The notes under the pieces: model-generated | Databases searched by the model: none | What the model was told of the DNA's origin: nothing | Seen by the model: only the letters and a program-made list of their open reading frames with translations | In this document: positions 9,833-19,583 of the stretch, in pieces | Layout of the letters: each line of letters begins with the position of its first letter | How positions within the stretch are numbered: position 1 is the first letter of the stretch | Origin: Flavobacterium tagetis | Lineage (GTDB): Bacteria > Bacteroidota > Bacteroidia > Flavobacteriales > Flavobacteriaceae | DNA: 64,000 bases | Assembly: GCF_016735615.1 (NCBI RefSeq) | Contig: NZ_JAERSF010000002.1 | Span: forward strand, 1,054,001-1,118,000 | Reading direction: 5' to 3' | Program-made: the position numbers and the translations under genes

Positions 9833-10729
9833 ATGATAATTATTAAAAAAATAACATTATTGGCCTTATTAGTAGTGCAAAGTAGTTTTGGCCAGAACCC
9901 TATGAATATCGGAAGTCTTAAAATTAGTAATGATAATATCTATAATACATGGTTGGACAGTGGAGGTGTCGCGAGGATGTTTATGGGATTTGATGGAGCC
10001 AAAGGATATATAAGTTTTGGAGCACATACAGGAGGTGGTCATCGTGATGATATACTGTACATGAGAGGTAATGACGGAAATGTGGGAATTGGAACTTCCG
10101 ATCCTCAAGCTAGACTGCATGTTAACAATGGAGATAATTCTTATGGAATCATTTTAGCAAATAGTAGTGAGGCTCCTTTTTCTCTATACGCGAAATCCTT
10201 AACAACTCAACCTATAAATGTAGAAGCCTTTAGATTAGGAATGAAGTATAGTGATGTGGAAGAAAATGGTTTTATATCATTCTATCGTGGAACCTCAATG
10301 AGGGGCGGTTTTTTAGGTTTTTCAACAAACGGTATTGAAAGAATTAGTATTAGTAGTACTGGCAAGGTTGGCATAGGAATGTTGAATCCTACAAATGAAT
10401 TGGATGTCAACGGTACAATCCATTCCAAAGAAGTTAAAGTTGACATGACAGGCTGGACTTGGCCTGATTTTGTATTTAAAAAAGAGTATAATCTGCCAAC
10501 ATTGGAAGAAGTTGAAAAACATATTACTGAGAAAGGCCATTTAAAGAATATTCCAAGTGAAGAAGAGGTATTTAAAAATGGAATAGATCTTGGCGAAATG
10601 AATGCTAAGCTTTTACAGAAGATTGAGGAATTGACTCTTTACATAATTGAAATGAAAAAAGAAAATGAATCGCTCCAAAGAAATCAACGAAATTTAGAAG
10701 AAAGAATGAAAAAAATTGAAACACGATAA
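9833..10729 (+). CDS. Secreted tail-fibre-like protein with C-terminal coiled coil
   Basis: A 298-residue protein with a signal peptide (MIIIKKITLLALLVVQSSFG, then QNP). A beta-rich body contains GNVGIGTSDPQARLHVN and GKVGIGMLNPTNELDVNG, hallmarks of phage tail-fibre-like trimeric proteins. It ends in a module (FKKEYNLPTLEEVEKHI, IPSEEEVFKNGIDLGEMNAK) and a coiled coil. The C-terminal module is shared with the next full gene. This organisation resembles fibre proteins that end in chaperone or trimerisation domains. The function is probably an extracellular adhesin or structural fibre. It appears to be a survivor of a tandem array. Confidence 0.75.
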   Translation: MIIIKKITLLALLVVQSSFGQNPMNIGSLKISNDNIYNTWLDSGGVARMFMGFDGAKGYISFGAHTGGGHRDDILYMRGNDGNVGIGTSDPQARLHVNNGDNSYGIILANSSEAPFSLYAKSLTTQPINVEAFRLGMKYSDVEENGFISFYRGTSMRGGFLGFSTNGIERISISSTGKVGIGMLNPTNELDVNGTIHSKEVKVDMTGWTWPDFVFKKEYNLPTLEEVEKHITEKGHLKNIPSEEEVFKNGIDLGEMNAKLLQKIEELTLYIIEMKKENESLQRNQRNLEERMKKIETR

Positions 10730-10731
10730 TC

Positions 10732-10812
10732 ATGAAAAAATAATAGTACTGACTTTCTTGATAATACAACAAAGTAGTTTCAGACAAAATCCTTTTAATT
10801 TTGGAAGTTTTT
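10732..10812 (+). pseudogene. 5' remnant of a tail-fibre-like paralogue
   Basis: Immediately after the previous stop, the sequence resembles the start of that same gene. If one A is restored near 10740, it encodes MKKIIVLTFLIIQQSSF, then RQNPFNFGS, against MIIIKKITLLALLVVQSSFGQNP, then MNIGS. As it stands, ATG AAA AAA is followed by TAA. Homology stops at about 10812. It is a decayed fragment left by deletion within a tandem array. Confidence 0.7.
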
Positions 10813-11190
10813 TTTTATAGTCAAGCACTTATTTAGCTAGTTTTAATCATTTTGTTCATTTACGAATAACTTATTCGAAAAATAGATCTTAAATAAATAT
10901 TTGAATAAAAGCTAATGCTTTATGGTAAACCCTAAGGAATTATAATGGCACCAAATTATTTTCGTGACATTTTAATTACTAATCTCAAATTTTTAAGAGT
11001 GTGGACACATACTTTTTACATTGCTTTTTTCCCTAAGTATTTTTGTATTCCTAAAATGAAGCCTTCTAGAAACAATTTATAGATATAATATTTAAAGGCT
11101 AGATTTATCTATTGAATAAAAAAAATGAAAACTCAAATTCTAATTTAGAAAAATATCGCAATTATAACAAAAAAACAAATAAATCGCAGA
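10813..11190. other. Intergenic region upstream of the second fibre-like gene
   Basis: About 380 bp, very AT-rich, with no open frame of note and no clear TAnnTTTG promoter. It must supply the promoter for the 11191-19321 operon. A region with several A-tracts (11120-11180) directly precedes the ATG. No palindrome beyond short chance ones was seen. Confidence 0.4.
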
Positions 11191-12102
11191 ATGCAAAAAA
11201 AACTATTTATTATAATGTTTGCATTAGTTTGGCTTAATGCACATACTCAAAGCTTAAATCCAACTTCTAGCATTTCATCGCCAGGAAGCGCTGATAATTT
11301 TAGAGGAGGCTACACTTTCGCATATGTCACATCTGGAACTCCTTGGAATGGTTCCTTGATGAGTTATGGTGGGTTTACAAACGATTATGATACACAAATT
11401 AGTTCAGATTATGCAAGAAATCGCATCTCTTTTAGGACTAGAAACAATGAGTACAATTTATGGAATCCATGGACTGAACTAGCAAGCCGATCAAGCAATG
11501 ATTTTATTGGAAATCAAAATATTTCCGGTTCATTAGGAATTACTTCCACAGCATTAACGTCTCTATTGACCGTTGGAGAGTTTCATGGGGTAAAACTATC
11601 GGTTGGAGGTGCAGGTTGGGCAAATAAGAATATTCTTCAAACCAGCTGGATCTCTGGAATTGGCGATTTTACAGAGTTAAATGTTGTTGGCAAAATAGCA
11701 AATAGTGCTTTTATTCGGCTAATAGAAAATGGAAATGTAGGTATTGGAGCCCAGAATCCAGACTCAAAACTGACCGTTGCAGGAAATATTCATGCTCAGG
11801 AGGTAAAAGTTACCGTTAATGCAGGAGTTGTACCGGACTACGTTTTTGCCAATGATTATAAATTAAAATCGCTTAATGAAGTAGAGCAATATATTAAGAA
11901 AAATAGCCACTTGCCTGAAATCCCTTCAGCTAAAGAATTGGAAAAAAATGGATTAATGATAGCGGAAATGAATATGAATCTGCTGAAAAAAATAGAAGAG
12001 CTCACACTCTATATAATAGAACAGGATAAAAAAACAGAAACATTAAAAACTATTATATCAGACCAAAATAAACGATTAGAAAAACTTGAAAATAAACAAT
12101 GA
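11191..12102 (+). CDS. Secreted pyocin-knob/tail-fibre-like protein
   Basis: A 303-residue protein with a signal peptide (KKLFIIMFALVWLNAHTQS). Residues about 30-100 (GGYTFAYVTSGTPWNGSLMS; NRISFRTRNNEYNLWNPWTE) match the pyocin-knob pattern seen in bacteriocin and phage fibres. A GNVGIGAQNPDSKLTVAGN motif leads into the same C-terminal module as the gene at 9833 (EVEQYIKKNSHLPEIPSAKE; IAEMNMNLLKKIEELTLYII) and a coiled coil. Its stop overlaps the next start (ATGA), so it is translationally coupled to the YD/T9SS protein and the RHS gene. Confidence 0.78.
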   Translation: MQKKLFIIMFALVWLNAHTQSLNPTSSISSPGSADNFRGGYTFAYVTSGTPWNGSLMSYGGFTNDYDTQISSDYARNRISFRTRNNEYNLWNPWTELASRSSNDFIGNQNISGSLGITSTALTSLLTVGEFHGVKLSVGGAGWANKNILQTSWISGIGDFTELNVVGKIANSAFIRLIENGNVGIGAQNPDSKLTVAGNIHAQEVKVTVNAGVVPDYVFANDYKLKSLNEVEQYIKKNSHLPEIPSAKELEKNGLMIAEMNMNLLKKIEELTLYIIEQDKKTETLKTIISDQNKRLEKLENKQ

Positions 12103-12554
12103 AAAGAATAATTACGCTTTTATTATTAGGGTTTTGCGCTTTTGCAAATGCCCAGCAGAAAATCACTTTCAGCTATGATTCGGCCGGAAATCAGATTTTG
12201 AGAAGTTTATGCATTTCAGGCTGCAATCCAACAGGAAAAACGACAGAAGAGGTTAAAGAAATGGCAGCAGTTACTGATGATGACCTGCTTAAATTTGCAA
12301 AGGAAGATGTTATTTCCTATTATCCTAATCCCGTAAAGGAACAGCTTTATTTAAAATGGGAGCTTATAAATGACAACAAGGTTTCTTCCATTACAGTTTA
12401 CGGACTATCAGGTCAGGTTTTGCAGAATTTTTCACGTACAGAAAGCACCGATAACCAGATTATTTCTTTTGGAAATTATCCAAGAGGTGTTTATTTAGTG
12501 GTTCTTAGCTATAAGGACGGAGATCAGAAAACAATCAAAATCATCAAGCAATAA
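12099..12554 (+). CDS. Small T9SS-sorted protein with a YD-repeat-like motif
   Basis: A 151-residue protein with three parts. The first is a signal peptide (MKRIITLLLLGFCAFANA). The second is one RHS/YD-like motif, ITFSYDSAGNQILRSLC. The third is a C-terminal type IX secretion type A sorting domain (YYPNPVKEQLYLKW, then GVYLVVLSYKDGDQKTIKII). It should be exported by Sec, then by T9SS, and be anchored or released at the surface. It overlaps the fibre-like gene by 4 bp and lies 5 bp before the RHS gene. The RHS protein itself lacks a T9SS domain, so this may be a companion or surface tether; that is inference. Confidence 0.82.
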   Translation: MKRIITLLLLGFCAFANAQQKITFSYDSAGNQILRSLCISGCNPTGKTTEEVKEMAAVTDDDLLKFAKEDVISYYPNPVKEQLYLKWELINDNKVSSITVYGLSGQVLQNFSRTESTDNQIISFGNYPRGVYLVVLSYKDGDQKTIKIIKQ

Positions 12555-12559
12555 GCAAC

Positions 12560-15500
12560 ATGAAGCATATATACTTTTTTCTAATATTTATAAGTTTTAA
12601 TTTATCGCTGTCAGCGCAGTCAGCAGAAGTCGGCATTACGCCAGGAGAATTATCAGTCTCCTTATCTGGAGCCGCAAATTATACAGTTCCAATTGCAGTT
12701 CCACCAGGAATAAACGGAATTGTTCCACAAATTAATATTGTGTATAATAGTCAGGCTGGAAACGGAACTGTAGGATATGGTTGGAATATAGGTGGAATAT
12801 CGACAATAGGTCGAGTTGCCTCAACAAAGTTTCATGATGGAGTTATTGATCCAGTGGATTTTGATAACCTAGATAGATTTACTTTTAATGGCCAGCGATT
12901 AATTGTAAAAAGTGGAACTGGCTGGGCTTATGGAGCAGATGGAGCGGTTTATGAAACGGAAAATTTTTCAAATGTTAAAATAACTTCTTACGGAGTGCAT
13001 CCAAGCGGAAGTAATTATGGACCAGCTTATTTTAAAGTTAATTACCCTGATGGTTCAACAGCTTACTACGGTAACTCTACCGATTCTCGTTCAATTACAG
13101 ATTGGGCAATAACTTACTGGGAAAATGCACAAGGGGTTAGGATCAGCTACAGTTATTCATTAACTAATAATATATTAAATGTCACTTCTGTAAAATATGG
13201 TTCTTTATCAAATACAGCGCCGATTAATGAGATTAAATTTAATTATGACTCTACATCAAGAGATGAACAGGGGTATGTAGGTGGAAAAAGTTTGGTCAAG
13301 ACGAAAAAATTAGCGAGCATAAATACAGTTGGTAATGGCGTAGGTTTTAGAAATTATTCTTTCGATTATACTACAACTTCAGAAGGTTATGATCTGCTAT
13401 ATAAAATTACTGAGAAAAGCGGAGATCTATCCAAAAGCTATAATCCCACTGTATTTGAATACGATCCAAGTTCTGAGGTTATTTTGCCTAAACCGAGCAC
13501 TTCATCTATACCTCTTGGCAATGTTAGTGCCCAAAACTCAGCTACTGTGTCAGGAGATTTTGATGGCGATGGAAGAATGGATTTTGTGTTATATCCGACG
13601 ACTGGCACAAATGCAAAAAAAGAGTTTTGGTTATTTTCTGATATAGGCGAGAACTCGTCGCAGACTCCTCTGAAGCAGTCTTTAGGTTATTTCGAATCAA
13701 TTTTCCCTTCAACTGGTTTGACAAGCAACGGCAAAATGTTTCATTATCAGGGAATCACTGTTGCTCAGTTTGATACAGATCCTAATGCAGTAAATTTTAC
13801 CACATATTATAATTCCACGTATGGGATTGCACCAGAACAGATAAAAAAAGCAGTATTTCCAAATAGAGATATCCAGTCCTGTTATGATTATTACAGCCAA
13901 GGGCAGAAGAAGTTTTTTTTCAGCGGGGATTTTAATGGAGACGGTTTAACCGATGTTGTAGCTCTTGATATGGATGTAGATGAATCCTATTGCCAAGACG
14001 ACCCATATACTGGTGAGGTAAGATATATATGGTCAAAGAACAGCACAGGCGGAATATATTTTGTTGACCTTGACCGACGAAAAACCACAAACTTTGTTAA
14101 TTATGCTGGAGCACTGCAAGATTATTATCTTACAGGTAGCAGCAGGATAGAAACTTTCGATGTTAATGGTGACGGGAAAACAGATATTCTTCATTTTCAA
14201 AATGGAAAAGTCTCTGTTTACAGCTTAAATAATAATAATCAACTTGAATTACTGTGGCAGAAGCCAGATACTGATATTAAAATCAACCAATCCATTTTGC
14301 CAGGCGATTATAATGGCGATGGAAAAATGGATTTCATTATAACCAAAAGTTTTGGGCTTTATTCATTTGATTATATTAAATATATCTCTAAGGGGAATGA
14401 TTTTGAAAAAATCCCACAGACCTATGCGTTTAGCAATATGGGGAATAGTGAAGACAGCCAAGCGATATACACCTGTACACTTATTCCTTTAGATGCCAAC
14501 GCCGACGGGAAAACTGATATTGTGCAATTAAGATCAGTTTATGCTAAAGCACAAGGTGCTGGAGCAGCAATTATAAATGTTTTTAAAAATATTAATTCAA
14601 CATTTACAGCTTCTGCTGTCCCTACTTTTCAGACACCGTACTCAAATACAGTGAAGAGCTATCCAATTCCTGTATTTTTGTCGCCTAAAACAAACAATCA
14701 GTACGCATCGGTAGGATTGATAAGCAACAATCAGATATATGCTTTTGATTCACAAGATGATTTTAGCAGAAAAGGTCTTATAAAAAGTATTACCGATGGA
14801 AACGGAGTAAAGAGGACAATATCGTATAGTCCACTTCAACAAGATCAATACGAACCATTTTATACACCACATATATTTATTGAGAATTTTCCAAATATTG
14901 ATATTGTTGCCGCTCCAAATTTTAAAGTAGTGACAAAACTGGAAGAGCAAAGTGTGGGACAATATAAAAAACAGATTTTTACTTATTCTGGAGCAGTATC
15001 AAATGCAGAGGGACTAGGTTTTCTTGGTTTTAGATCAGCAATGAGGACTAACTGGTATGAAGATGACTCTAAGATGATTTCTAATATCTCTAAGTTTGAT
15101 ATTTCGCAGCGTGGAGCAAACATTGAAAATTATCAAGTGCTTGGTTTTCATGATCCATTATTTCCAAAAACAAATCAAATACCAAGAATAATTACGAAAG
15201 AACAGAATTATACTGTTAATAGTTCGGATAATTTAGTGGCTACTCAGAGAATTATTTTGAAGCCCAATACTTTAATTCAGTCTGGAAGCACATTTTCTGC
15301 AAAAATAGTTGGAGAGGAAAACAATTCAACAAATGCCCCTTCCAATTACATTACAAAATCAACGCTTACATATGAAAGTGATCTATTAGCCAATAAGGTT
15401 TTTAAAATACAGAACACGGTTGTTAATCAGTTTAATAATTTAGAAGGGACAAGCACCGAAACCATCAATGCTTATGACGATTATAATAATGTTACAGGTT

Positions 15501-18500
15501 CTAAAATTTTATATAAAGATGGGACTTCCGTTGTCAAAACTGCTACATCTGATGTGGTTTATCAGGCTCCAATACAAGCTCCATATATTGTAGGGCGACC
15601 AAGTTCTAAAACGCAAAGCGTCTCTGTAAACGGGGATAGCATGACTAGTAATGAAGTTTATTCTTACAACGGTAGCCAACTGTTAGAAACAGTTGAGAAA
15701 TCTGGACAAGGAACATCACCTATAAAGGAAAAGAATGATTATGACAGTTATGGTAATATTGTAAGAAAAACAATAAGTACACCAAATTTGGCAGCTAGGA
15801 TTACAAGTTATGAGTATGATGCTTCTGGTAGATTTTTAATAAAGAGTACTGATGTTGAAGGATTAACTAAGACATTTGTATATAATTCCAGTTCTGGAGT
15901 GTTGGATAATGAGACAAATCAGAATGGATTAAAAACTTCTTATTTGTATGATAGCTGGTTTAAGAAAAAACAGACAACAGATTATTTAGGTAAGAGTAAT
16001 TACTATGTATACACTCGAAGTGCTGAAAAAACAATTGTAACAAATACTGGTGATGATAACAGCAGCATTGAGGAGACCTTTGATGGTTTGGGCAGGAAAG
16101 TTAAAGTGAAAATTAAAGATGTCACCGGTAATTTTTCATCGGTAGATTATTCTTATGATATAGAAGGCCGAAATTATAAGACAAGTGAACCTTATTTTGG
16201 AGGAAGCCCTTCCCAGTTTAGCGAGACCAAATACGATGTGTATGGCAGAGTAGAAAATACGATTTCGTTTACTGGAAAAAAAGTGGATTATACTTATTCT
16301 GGATTAACGACTACTGTTAGTGAAAATTCCAAAACTAAAATATCTGTTAGAAATGCTGCAGGTAATGTCATATCTATGACAGATAGCCCTGGAGGTACAG
16401 TTAGTTATACGTATTTTGCTAATGGAAATTTAAAAGAGTCCGACTATGGAGGAGTAAAAACTACGATAACGCAGGATGGTTGGGGAAGGAAAACCAAGCT
16501 TGTAGATTCTTCTGCAGGAATATATAGCTATGAATATAATGATTTTGGCGAAACAACAAAAGAAACTACACCAAATGGAGTGACTACCTATACACTGAAC
16601 GATTATGGAAAAGTAAAAGAAAAGACTATATCTGGAAACCTTACAAATAGTAAGACGACGTATCTTTACGATTCAAGCTCGAAGCTGCTGCTTAAAAGCG
16701 AGTTTCAAGATTTTGCAAATGGTGGAAGTATTACAAATGAGTATTTTTATGATTCTTACAAAAGGATTAATAGAACAGTTGAAGCTACACAATATGCATT
16801 ATTTACAAAAGACTTTGAATACGACGCCTTTGGAAGAGCCAGTAGTACTACGTTTACTGCACAGGCAGCTGGAAAAGGAAGCACAAGAAAAGTAAAAAAC
16901 ACTTATAGTAATGGAGCCCATTGGCAGATTTTGGATGATGCCACTTCGACTGTCTTATGGCAAACCAATACTTTGGATGCAAGAGGAAAACTTTTAACAG
17001 CAGTATGCGGACCGGTTTCGATAGTAAATTCATACGATACTTATGGATTTGCTAAGGAGTTTAATTATAATCTAGCGGCTAATACTGCTATAAATATTCT
17101 AAAACTAGGTGCCGAATTTGATCCTATAAAAGCAAATTTGAAAAATAGAACCAATAGTCTTTTTAACAGAAATGAAACTTTCAAATATGATGCATTAGAT
17201 CGTTTAACAGAATTTACAAATTCGCTTGGAAATCAGGAAAGTCAGACATATGATGATAGAGGAAGGATACTTCAGAATAGTGTCGGATTATATAATTATA
17301 CTAATACTAATAAACCCTATCAAAATACATCTGTAAATGTTACTGGGGATGCTTTGGCATATTACTCTGGAAGGCAGACTCTAGATGTTACCTACAATGT
17401 TTTTAAAAGCCCCGTAGAAATTGTGGAAGCGGGTATTGACAGAATCAGCTTTAATTATAATGATAGCAATTCAAGAAGCGCCATGTTTTATGGAGGTCTC
17501 CAAGAGAATAAATTCTCAAGGAATTATGCGAAATACTATTCTGCAGATGGTTCTATGGAGATTAAGCATAATCTAACAAATGGAGCTGTTGATATTATAA
17601 CATATATTGGAGGTGATGGCTATACCGCACCAATTATATTAAAGAGCAATGGAACATCTCAGAATTATTTATATTTGTTGCGAGATTATCAGGGTTCGAT
17701 TGTTGCTATTGCAGATCAATCTGGTGCTGTTGTAGAGAAAAGGCTTTTTGATGCTTGGGGAAATATTGTATCTGTACAGGATGGAGTAGGGAACTCTTTA
17801 GCAGGACTAACTATCTTGGATAGAGGCTATACAGGGCATGAGCATTTGCAGAGTGTAGGTATTATACACATGAATGGACGTTTGTATGATCCAAAACTGC
17901 ACCGTTTCATGCAACCTGACAATTATGTTCAGGATCCTTTCAATACTCAGAATTATAACCGTTATGGCTATTGCTGGAACAATCCTTTAAGATACACGGA
18001 TCCTAGCGGTGAGTGGATTCATATTGTGATAGGAGCGGTAATTGGAGGAGTAGTGAACTGGGGAGTTCATGGCTTCAGAATGGATATGGAAGGGCTAAAA
18101 GCGTTTGGAATTGGAGCTGGAGCAGGAGCTCTTGGAGCAGCGACAGGCGGAGCTGCTTTTGCTATGGCTGGTGGAGCTGCTGGTGGAGCTGGGGGATTTG
18201 CTGCAGGTGCGTTTGGAGGTGGTGTCGGAGCATTATATTCTTCAACGTTTTTAAGTTTAGGAAATAATGCAGCATTTGGAGATCCTATGATTTCTGGGAA
18301 AGATATGATTGTTGGAGTAGCTTTTGCAGCATTGACGGGAGGGATATTAAATGGAGCAATTGCATCAGCAAATGGAAAATCTTTCTGGACTGGAAGCGCT
18401 CCTAGAGCTGCTGTTCAGCCAGTTACATTACCACAGCCAGCAGGCTTAGCAGATGTAGATAATACAGCTGAAATTAAGACAGGAGATTATAAGATTTCAA

Positions 18501-18913
18501 GTTCTACAAAAGCTTCAACATCGCCAACATCGTCAAATAACGTATCGAATAATATTGATATAGAAAAAGGGTATGTTGATTTAAGAAACAATCCTGAGTT
18601 TAATAAAATTCAAGGCTTTGGTAATAGTGATGAAAACCTTTATTTTAAAGTGGAAACAGGTACAAGTAAAGCGGGCCACATAAGTACTCCTAATTCAGTA
18701 TATAGATATCAAGGCAGTGATGGTACACCAGTTTCAAATTATTTTTATAATGAAGAAGGAAAAGTTATTTTTCAACTTGACCTCCAAAATCATGGAAGTT
18801 GGAATGCTGGTCACGGACATTTTATGAGTACTCCAGGTATCCTTGGTAGTGGGCATACTACAATTAATCATATTGAGCCAATGTTGGTTCCTTTTAAGTA
18901 TTTAAATTATTAA
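12560..18913 (+). CDS. SpvB/RHS-repeat polymorphic toxin-like protein
   Basis: A 2117-residue exported giant. After a signal peptide (residues 1-20) comes an SpvB-like domain (AEVGITPGELSVSLSG, YGWNIGG). Five FG-GAP/VCBS-type calcium loops follow at about residues 332, 457, 534, 583 and 645 (DFDGDGRMD, DFNGDGLTD, DVNGDGKTD, DYNGDGKMD, DANADGKTD). A TcdB-like middle region leads to YD repeats (about 1110-1700). The RHS core is at about 1770-1817 (GRLYDPKLHRFMQPDNYVQD, NRYGYCWNNPLRYTDPSGE). A Gly/Ala-rich hydrophobic stretch then precedes a novel-looking C-terminus (about 1990-2117) with clustered histidines (NHGSWNAGHGHF). This matches toxin delivery by an RHS cage with a variable C-terminal toxin. 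A possible immunity gene follows 15 bp downstream. Confidence 0.88.
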   Translation: MKHIYFFLIFISFNLSLSAQSAEVGITPGELSVSLSGAANYTVPIAVPPGINGIVPQINIVYNSQAGNGTVGYGWNIGGISTIGRVASTKFHDGVIDPVDFDNLDRFTFNGQRLIVKSGTGWAYGADGAVYETENFSNVKITSYGVHPSGSNYGPAYFKVNYPDGSTAYYGNSTDSRSITDWAITYWENAQGVRISYSYSLTNNILNVTSVKYGSLSNTAPINEIKFNYDSTSRDEQGYVGGKSLVKTKKLASINTVGNGVGFRNYSFDYTTTSEGYDLLYKITEKSGDLSKSYNPTVFEYDPSSEVILPKPSTSSIPLGNVSAQNSATVSGDFDGDGRMDFVLYPTTGTNAKKEFWLFSDIGENSSQTPLKQSLGYFESIFPSTGLTSNGKMFHYQGITVAQFDTDPNAVNFTTYYNSTYGIAPEQIKKAVFPNRDIQSCYDYYSQGQKKFFFSGDFNGDGLTDVVALDMDVDESYCQDDPYTGEVRYIWSKNSTGGIYFVDLDRRKTTNFVNYAGALQDYYLTGSSRIETFDVNGDGKTDILHFQNGKVSVYSLNNNNQLELLWQKPDTDIKINQSILPGDYNGDGKMDFIITKSFGLYSFDYIKYISKGNDFEKIPQTYAFSNMGNSEDSQAIYTCTLIPLDANADGKTDIVQLRSVYAKAQGAGAAIINVFKNINSTFTASAVPTFQTPYSNTVKSYPIPVFLSPKTNNQYASVGLISNNQIYAFDSQDDFSRKGLIKSITDGNGVKRTISYSPLQQDQYEPFYTPHIFIENFPNIDIVAAPNFKVVTKLEEQSVGQYKKQIFTYSGAVSNAEGLGFLGFRSAMRTNWYEDDSKMISNISKFDISQRGANIENYQVLGFHDPLFPKTNQIPRIITKEQNYTVNSSDNLVATQRIILKPNTLIQSGSTFSAKIVGEENNSTNAPSNYITKSTLTYESDLLANKVFKIQNTVVNQFNNLEGTSTETINAYDDYNNVTGSKILYKDGTSVVKTATSDVVYQAPIQAPYIVGRPSSKTQSVSVNGDSMTSNEVYSYNGSQLLETVEKSGQGTSPIKEKNDYDSYGNIVRKTISTPNLAARITSYEYDASGRFLIKSTDVEGLTKTFVYNSSSGVLDNETNQNGLKTSYLYDSWFKKKQTTDYLGKSNYYVYTRSAEKTIVTNTGDDNSSIEETFDGLGRKVKVKIKDVTGNFSSVDYSYDIEGRNYKTSEPYFGGSPSQFSETKYDVYGRVENTISFTGKKVDYTYSGLTTTVSENSKTKISVRNAAGNVISMTDSPGGTVSYTYFANGNLKESDYGGVKTTITQDGWGRKTKLVDSSAGIYSYEYNDFGETTKETTPNGVTTYTLNDYGKVKEKTISGNLTNSKTTYLYDSSSKLLLKSEFQDFANGGSITNEYFYDSYKRINRTVEATQYALFTKDFEYDAFGRASSTTFTAQAAGKGSTRKVKNTYSNGAHWQILDDATSTVLWQTNTLDARGKLLTAVCGPVSIVNSYDTYGFAKEFNYNLAANTAINILKLGAEFDPIKANLKNRTNSLFNRNETFKYDALDRLTEFTNSLGNQESQTYDDRGRILQNSVGLYNYTNTNKPYQNTSVNVTGDALAYYSGRQTLDVTYNVFKSPVEIVEAGIDRISFNYNDSNSRSAMFYGGLQENKFSRNYAKYYSADGSMEIKHNLTNGAVDIITYIGGDGYTAPIILKSNGTSQNYLYLLRDYQGSIVAIADQSGAVVEKRLFDAWGNIVSVQDGVGNSLAGLTILDRGYTGHEHLQSVGIIHMNGRLYDPKLHRFMQPDNYVQDPFNTQNYNRYGYCWNNPLRYTDPSGEWIHIVIGAVIGGVVNWGVHGFRMDMEGLKAFGIGAGAGALGAATGGAAFAMAGGAAGGAGGFAAGAFGGGVGALYSSTFLSLGNNAAFGDPMISGKDMIVGVAFAALTGGILNGAIASANGKSFWTGSAPRAAVQPVTLPQPAGLADVDNTAEIKTGDYKISSSTKASTSPTSSNNVSNNIDIEKGYVDLRNNPEFNKIQGFGNSDENLYFKVETGTSKAGHISTPNSVYRYQGSDGTPVSNYFYNEEGKVIFQLDLQNHGSWNAGHGHFMSTPGILGSGHTTINHIEPMLVPFKYLNY

Positions 18914-18928
18914 TTTATTAAAGAAGTG

Positions 18929-19321
18929 ATGATAGAACTAATTAAAGAGAGATATAGGGGATTTCCCGATGCAGTAATCTCTGAAATTTTTTACAAACGT
19001 TATTTAAGTGTTGCAGGGTTTGATGAAGGTGTTGTCGAAGTCTATTTAAGAGCTGAGAATATTGATGGAGATTATGAGATAGTCAAGTTGATATTTAGTG
19101 ATATAATTTCATTTAGATTTATAGAAATTGAGAACTCATCAAACTTAGTACTAAATGGAATCTTTCTAGAAAAAGATGGTAATGTAATAACTTGTGATTT
19201 TTTTCCTTTAATTTATAATTATGGCGTTGTTGAGAATAAGGATTCTGATTTTATGATTAAATGCAAAAGTTTAAACTTTGAAATCAGTGACCATTATTCT
19301 AATGGTTCAAAATTCGTTTAG
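18929..19321 (+). CDS. Candidate immunity protein for the RHS C-terminal toxin
   Basis: A 130-residue soluble, acidic protein of no family I recognise. GTG at 18926 directly precedes the ATG chosen here. It lies 15 bp after the RHS stop, with no signal peptide or membrane segment. It is just before a terminator-like hairpin. Size, position and lack of other neighbours fit an immunity gene for a polymorphic toxin. There is no sequence-based proof of function. Confidence 0.6.
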   Translation: MIELIKERYRGFPDAVISEIFYKRYLSVAGFDEGVVEVYLRAENIDGDYEIVKLIFSDIISFRFIEIENSSNLVLNGIFLEKDGNVITCDFFPLIYNYGVVENKDSDFMIKCKSLNFEISDHYSNGSKFV

Positions 19322-19351
19322 TAAATCTAATGGTGATATTGAGGAATAATT

Positions 19352-19419
19352 TTACAAAGCTTAGCAAAGAGTTCTAAAACGGAAAAGTGCGTAATGTCTC
19401 TGACTTTGCGCATTTTTTT
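19352..19419. terminator. Terminator hairpin, repeat copy 1
   Basis: GTGCGTAA, then TGTCTCTGAC, then TTTGCGCA followed by T7. One G-U pair is needed in the stem. It lies about 65 bp after the immunity candidate, so it likely ends the plus-strand RHS operon. It is also the first of three related copies (19459-19525 and 19971-20038). Confidence 0.65.
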
Positions 19420-19458
19420 CCTTGGAAATGAAAAATCATAAAAACTAAAAATTACCTA

Positions 19459-19525
19459 GCTCTGCAAAGAATTCCAGACTTGAATTGAAAAGCTGCGCAA
19501 ATGTCTATGACTTTGCGCATTTTTA
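19459..19525. repeat. Hairpin repeat copy 2 (left edge of tandem duplication)
   Basis: Starts GCTCTGCAAAG and contains the perfect stem TGCGCAAA/TTTGCGCA followed by T5. An A-rich 5' side would give a U-tract in the opposite orientation, so it may terminate on both strands. It is nearly identical to copy 3, 512 bp away. Confidence 0.75.
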
Positions 19526-19583
19526 TGTCTTAGAAATTGTAAATATGATTTTTCGTGATTACATATCAAATAAAAGATTAAAA

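Noticed and set aside
18013..18267. 84-codon Trp/Ser-rich frame inside the RHS gene
   Set aside because: Frame shift of the Gly/Ala-rich segment; translation is biased junk.
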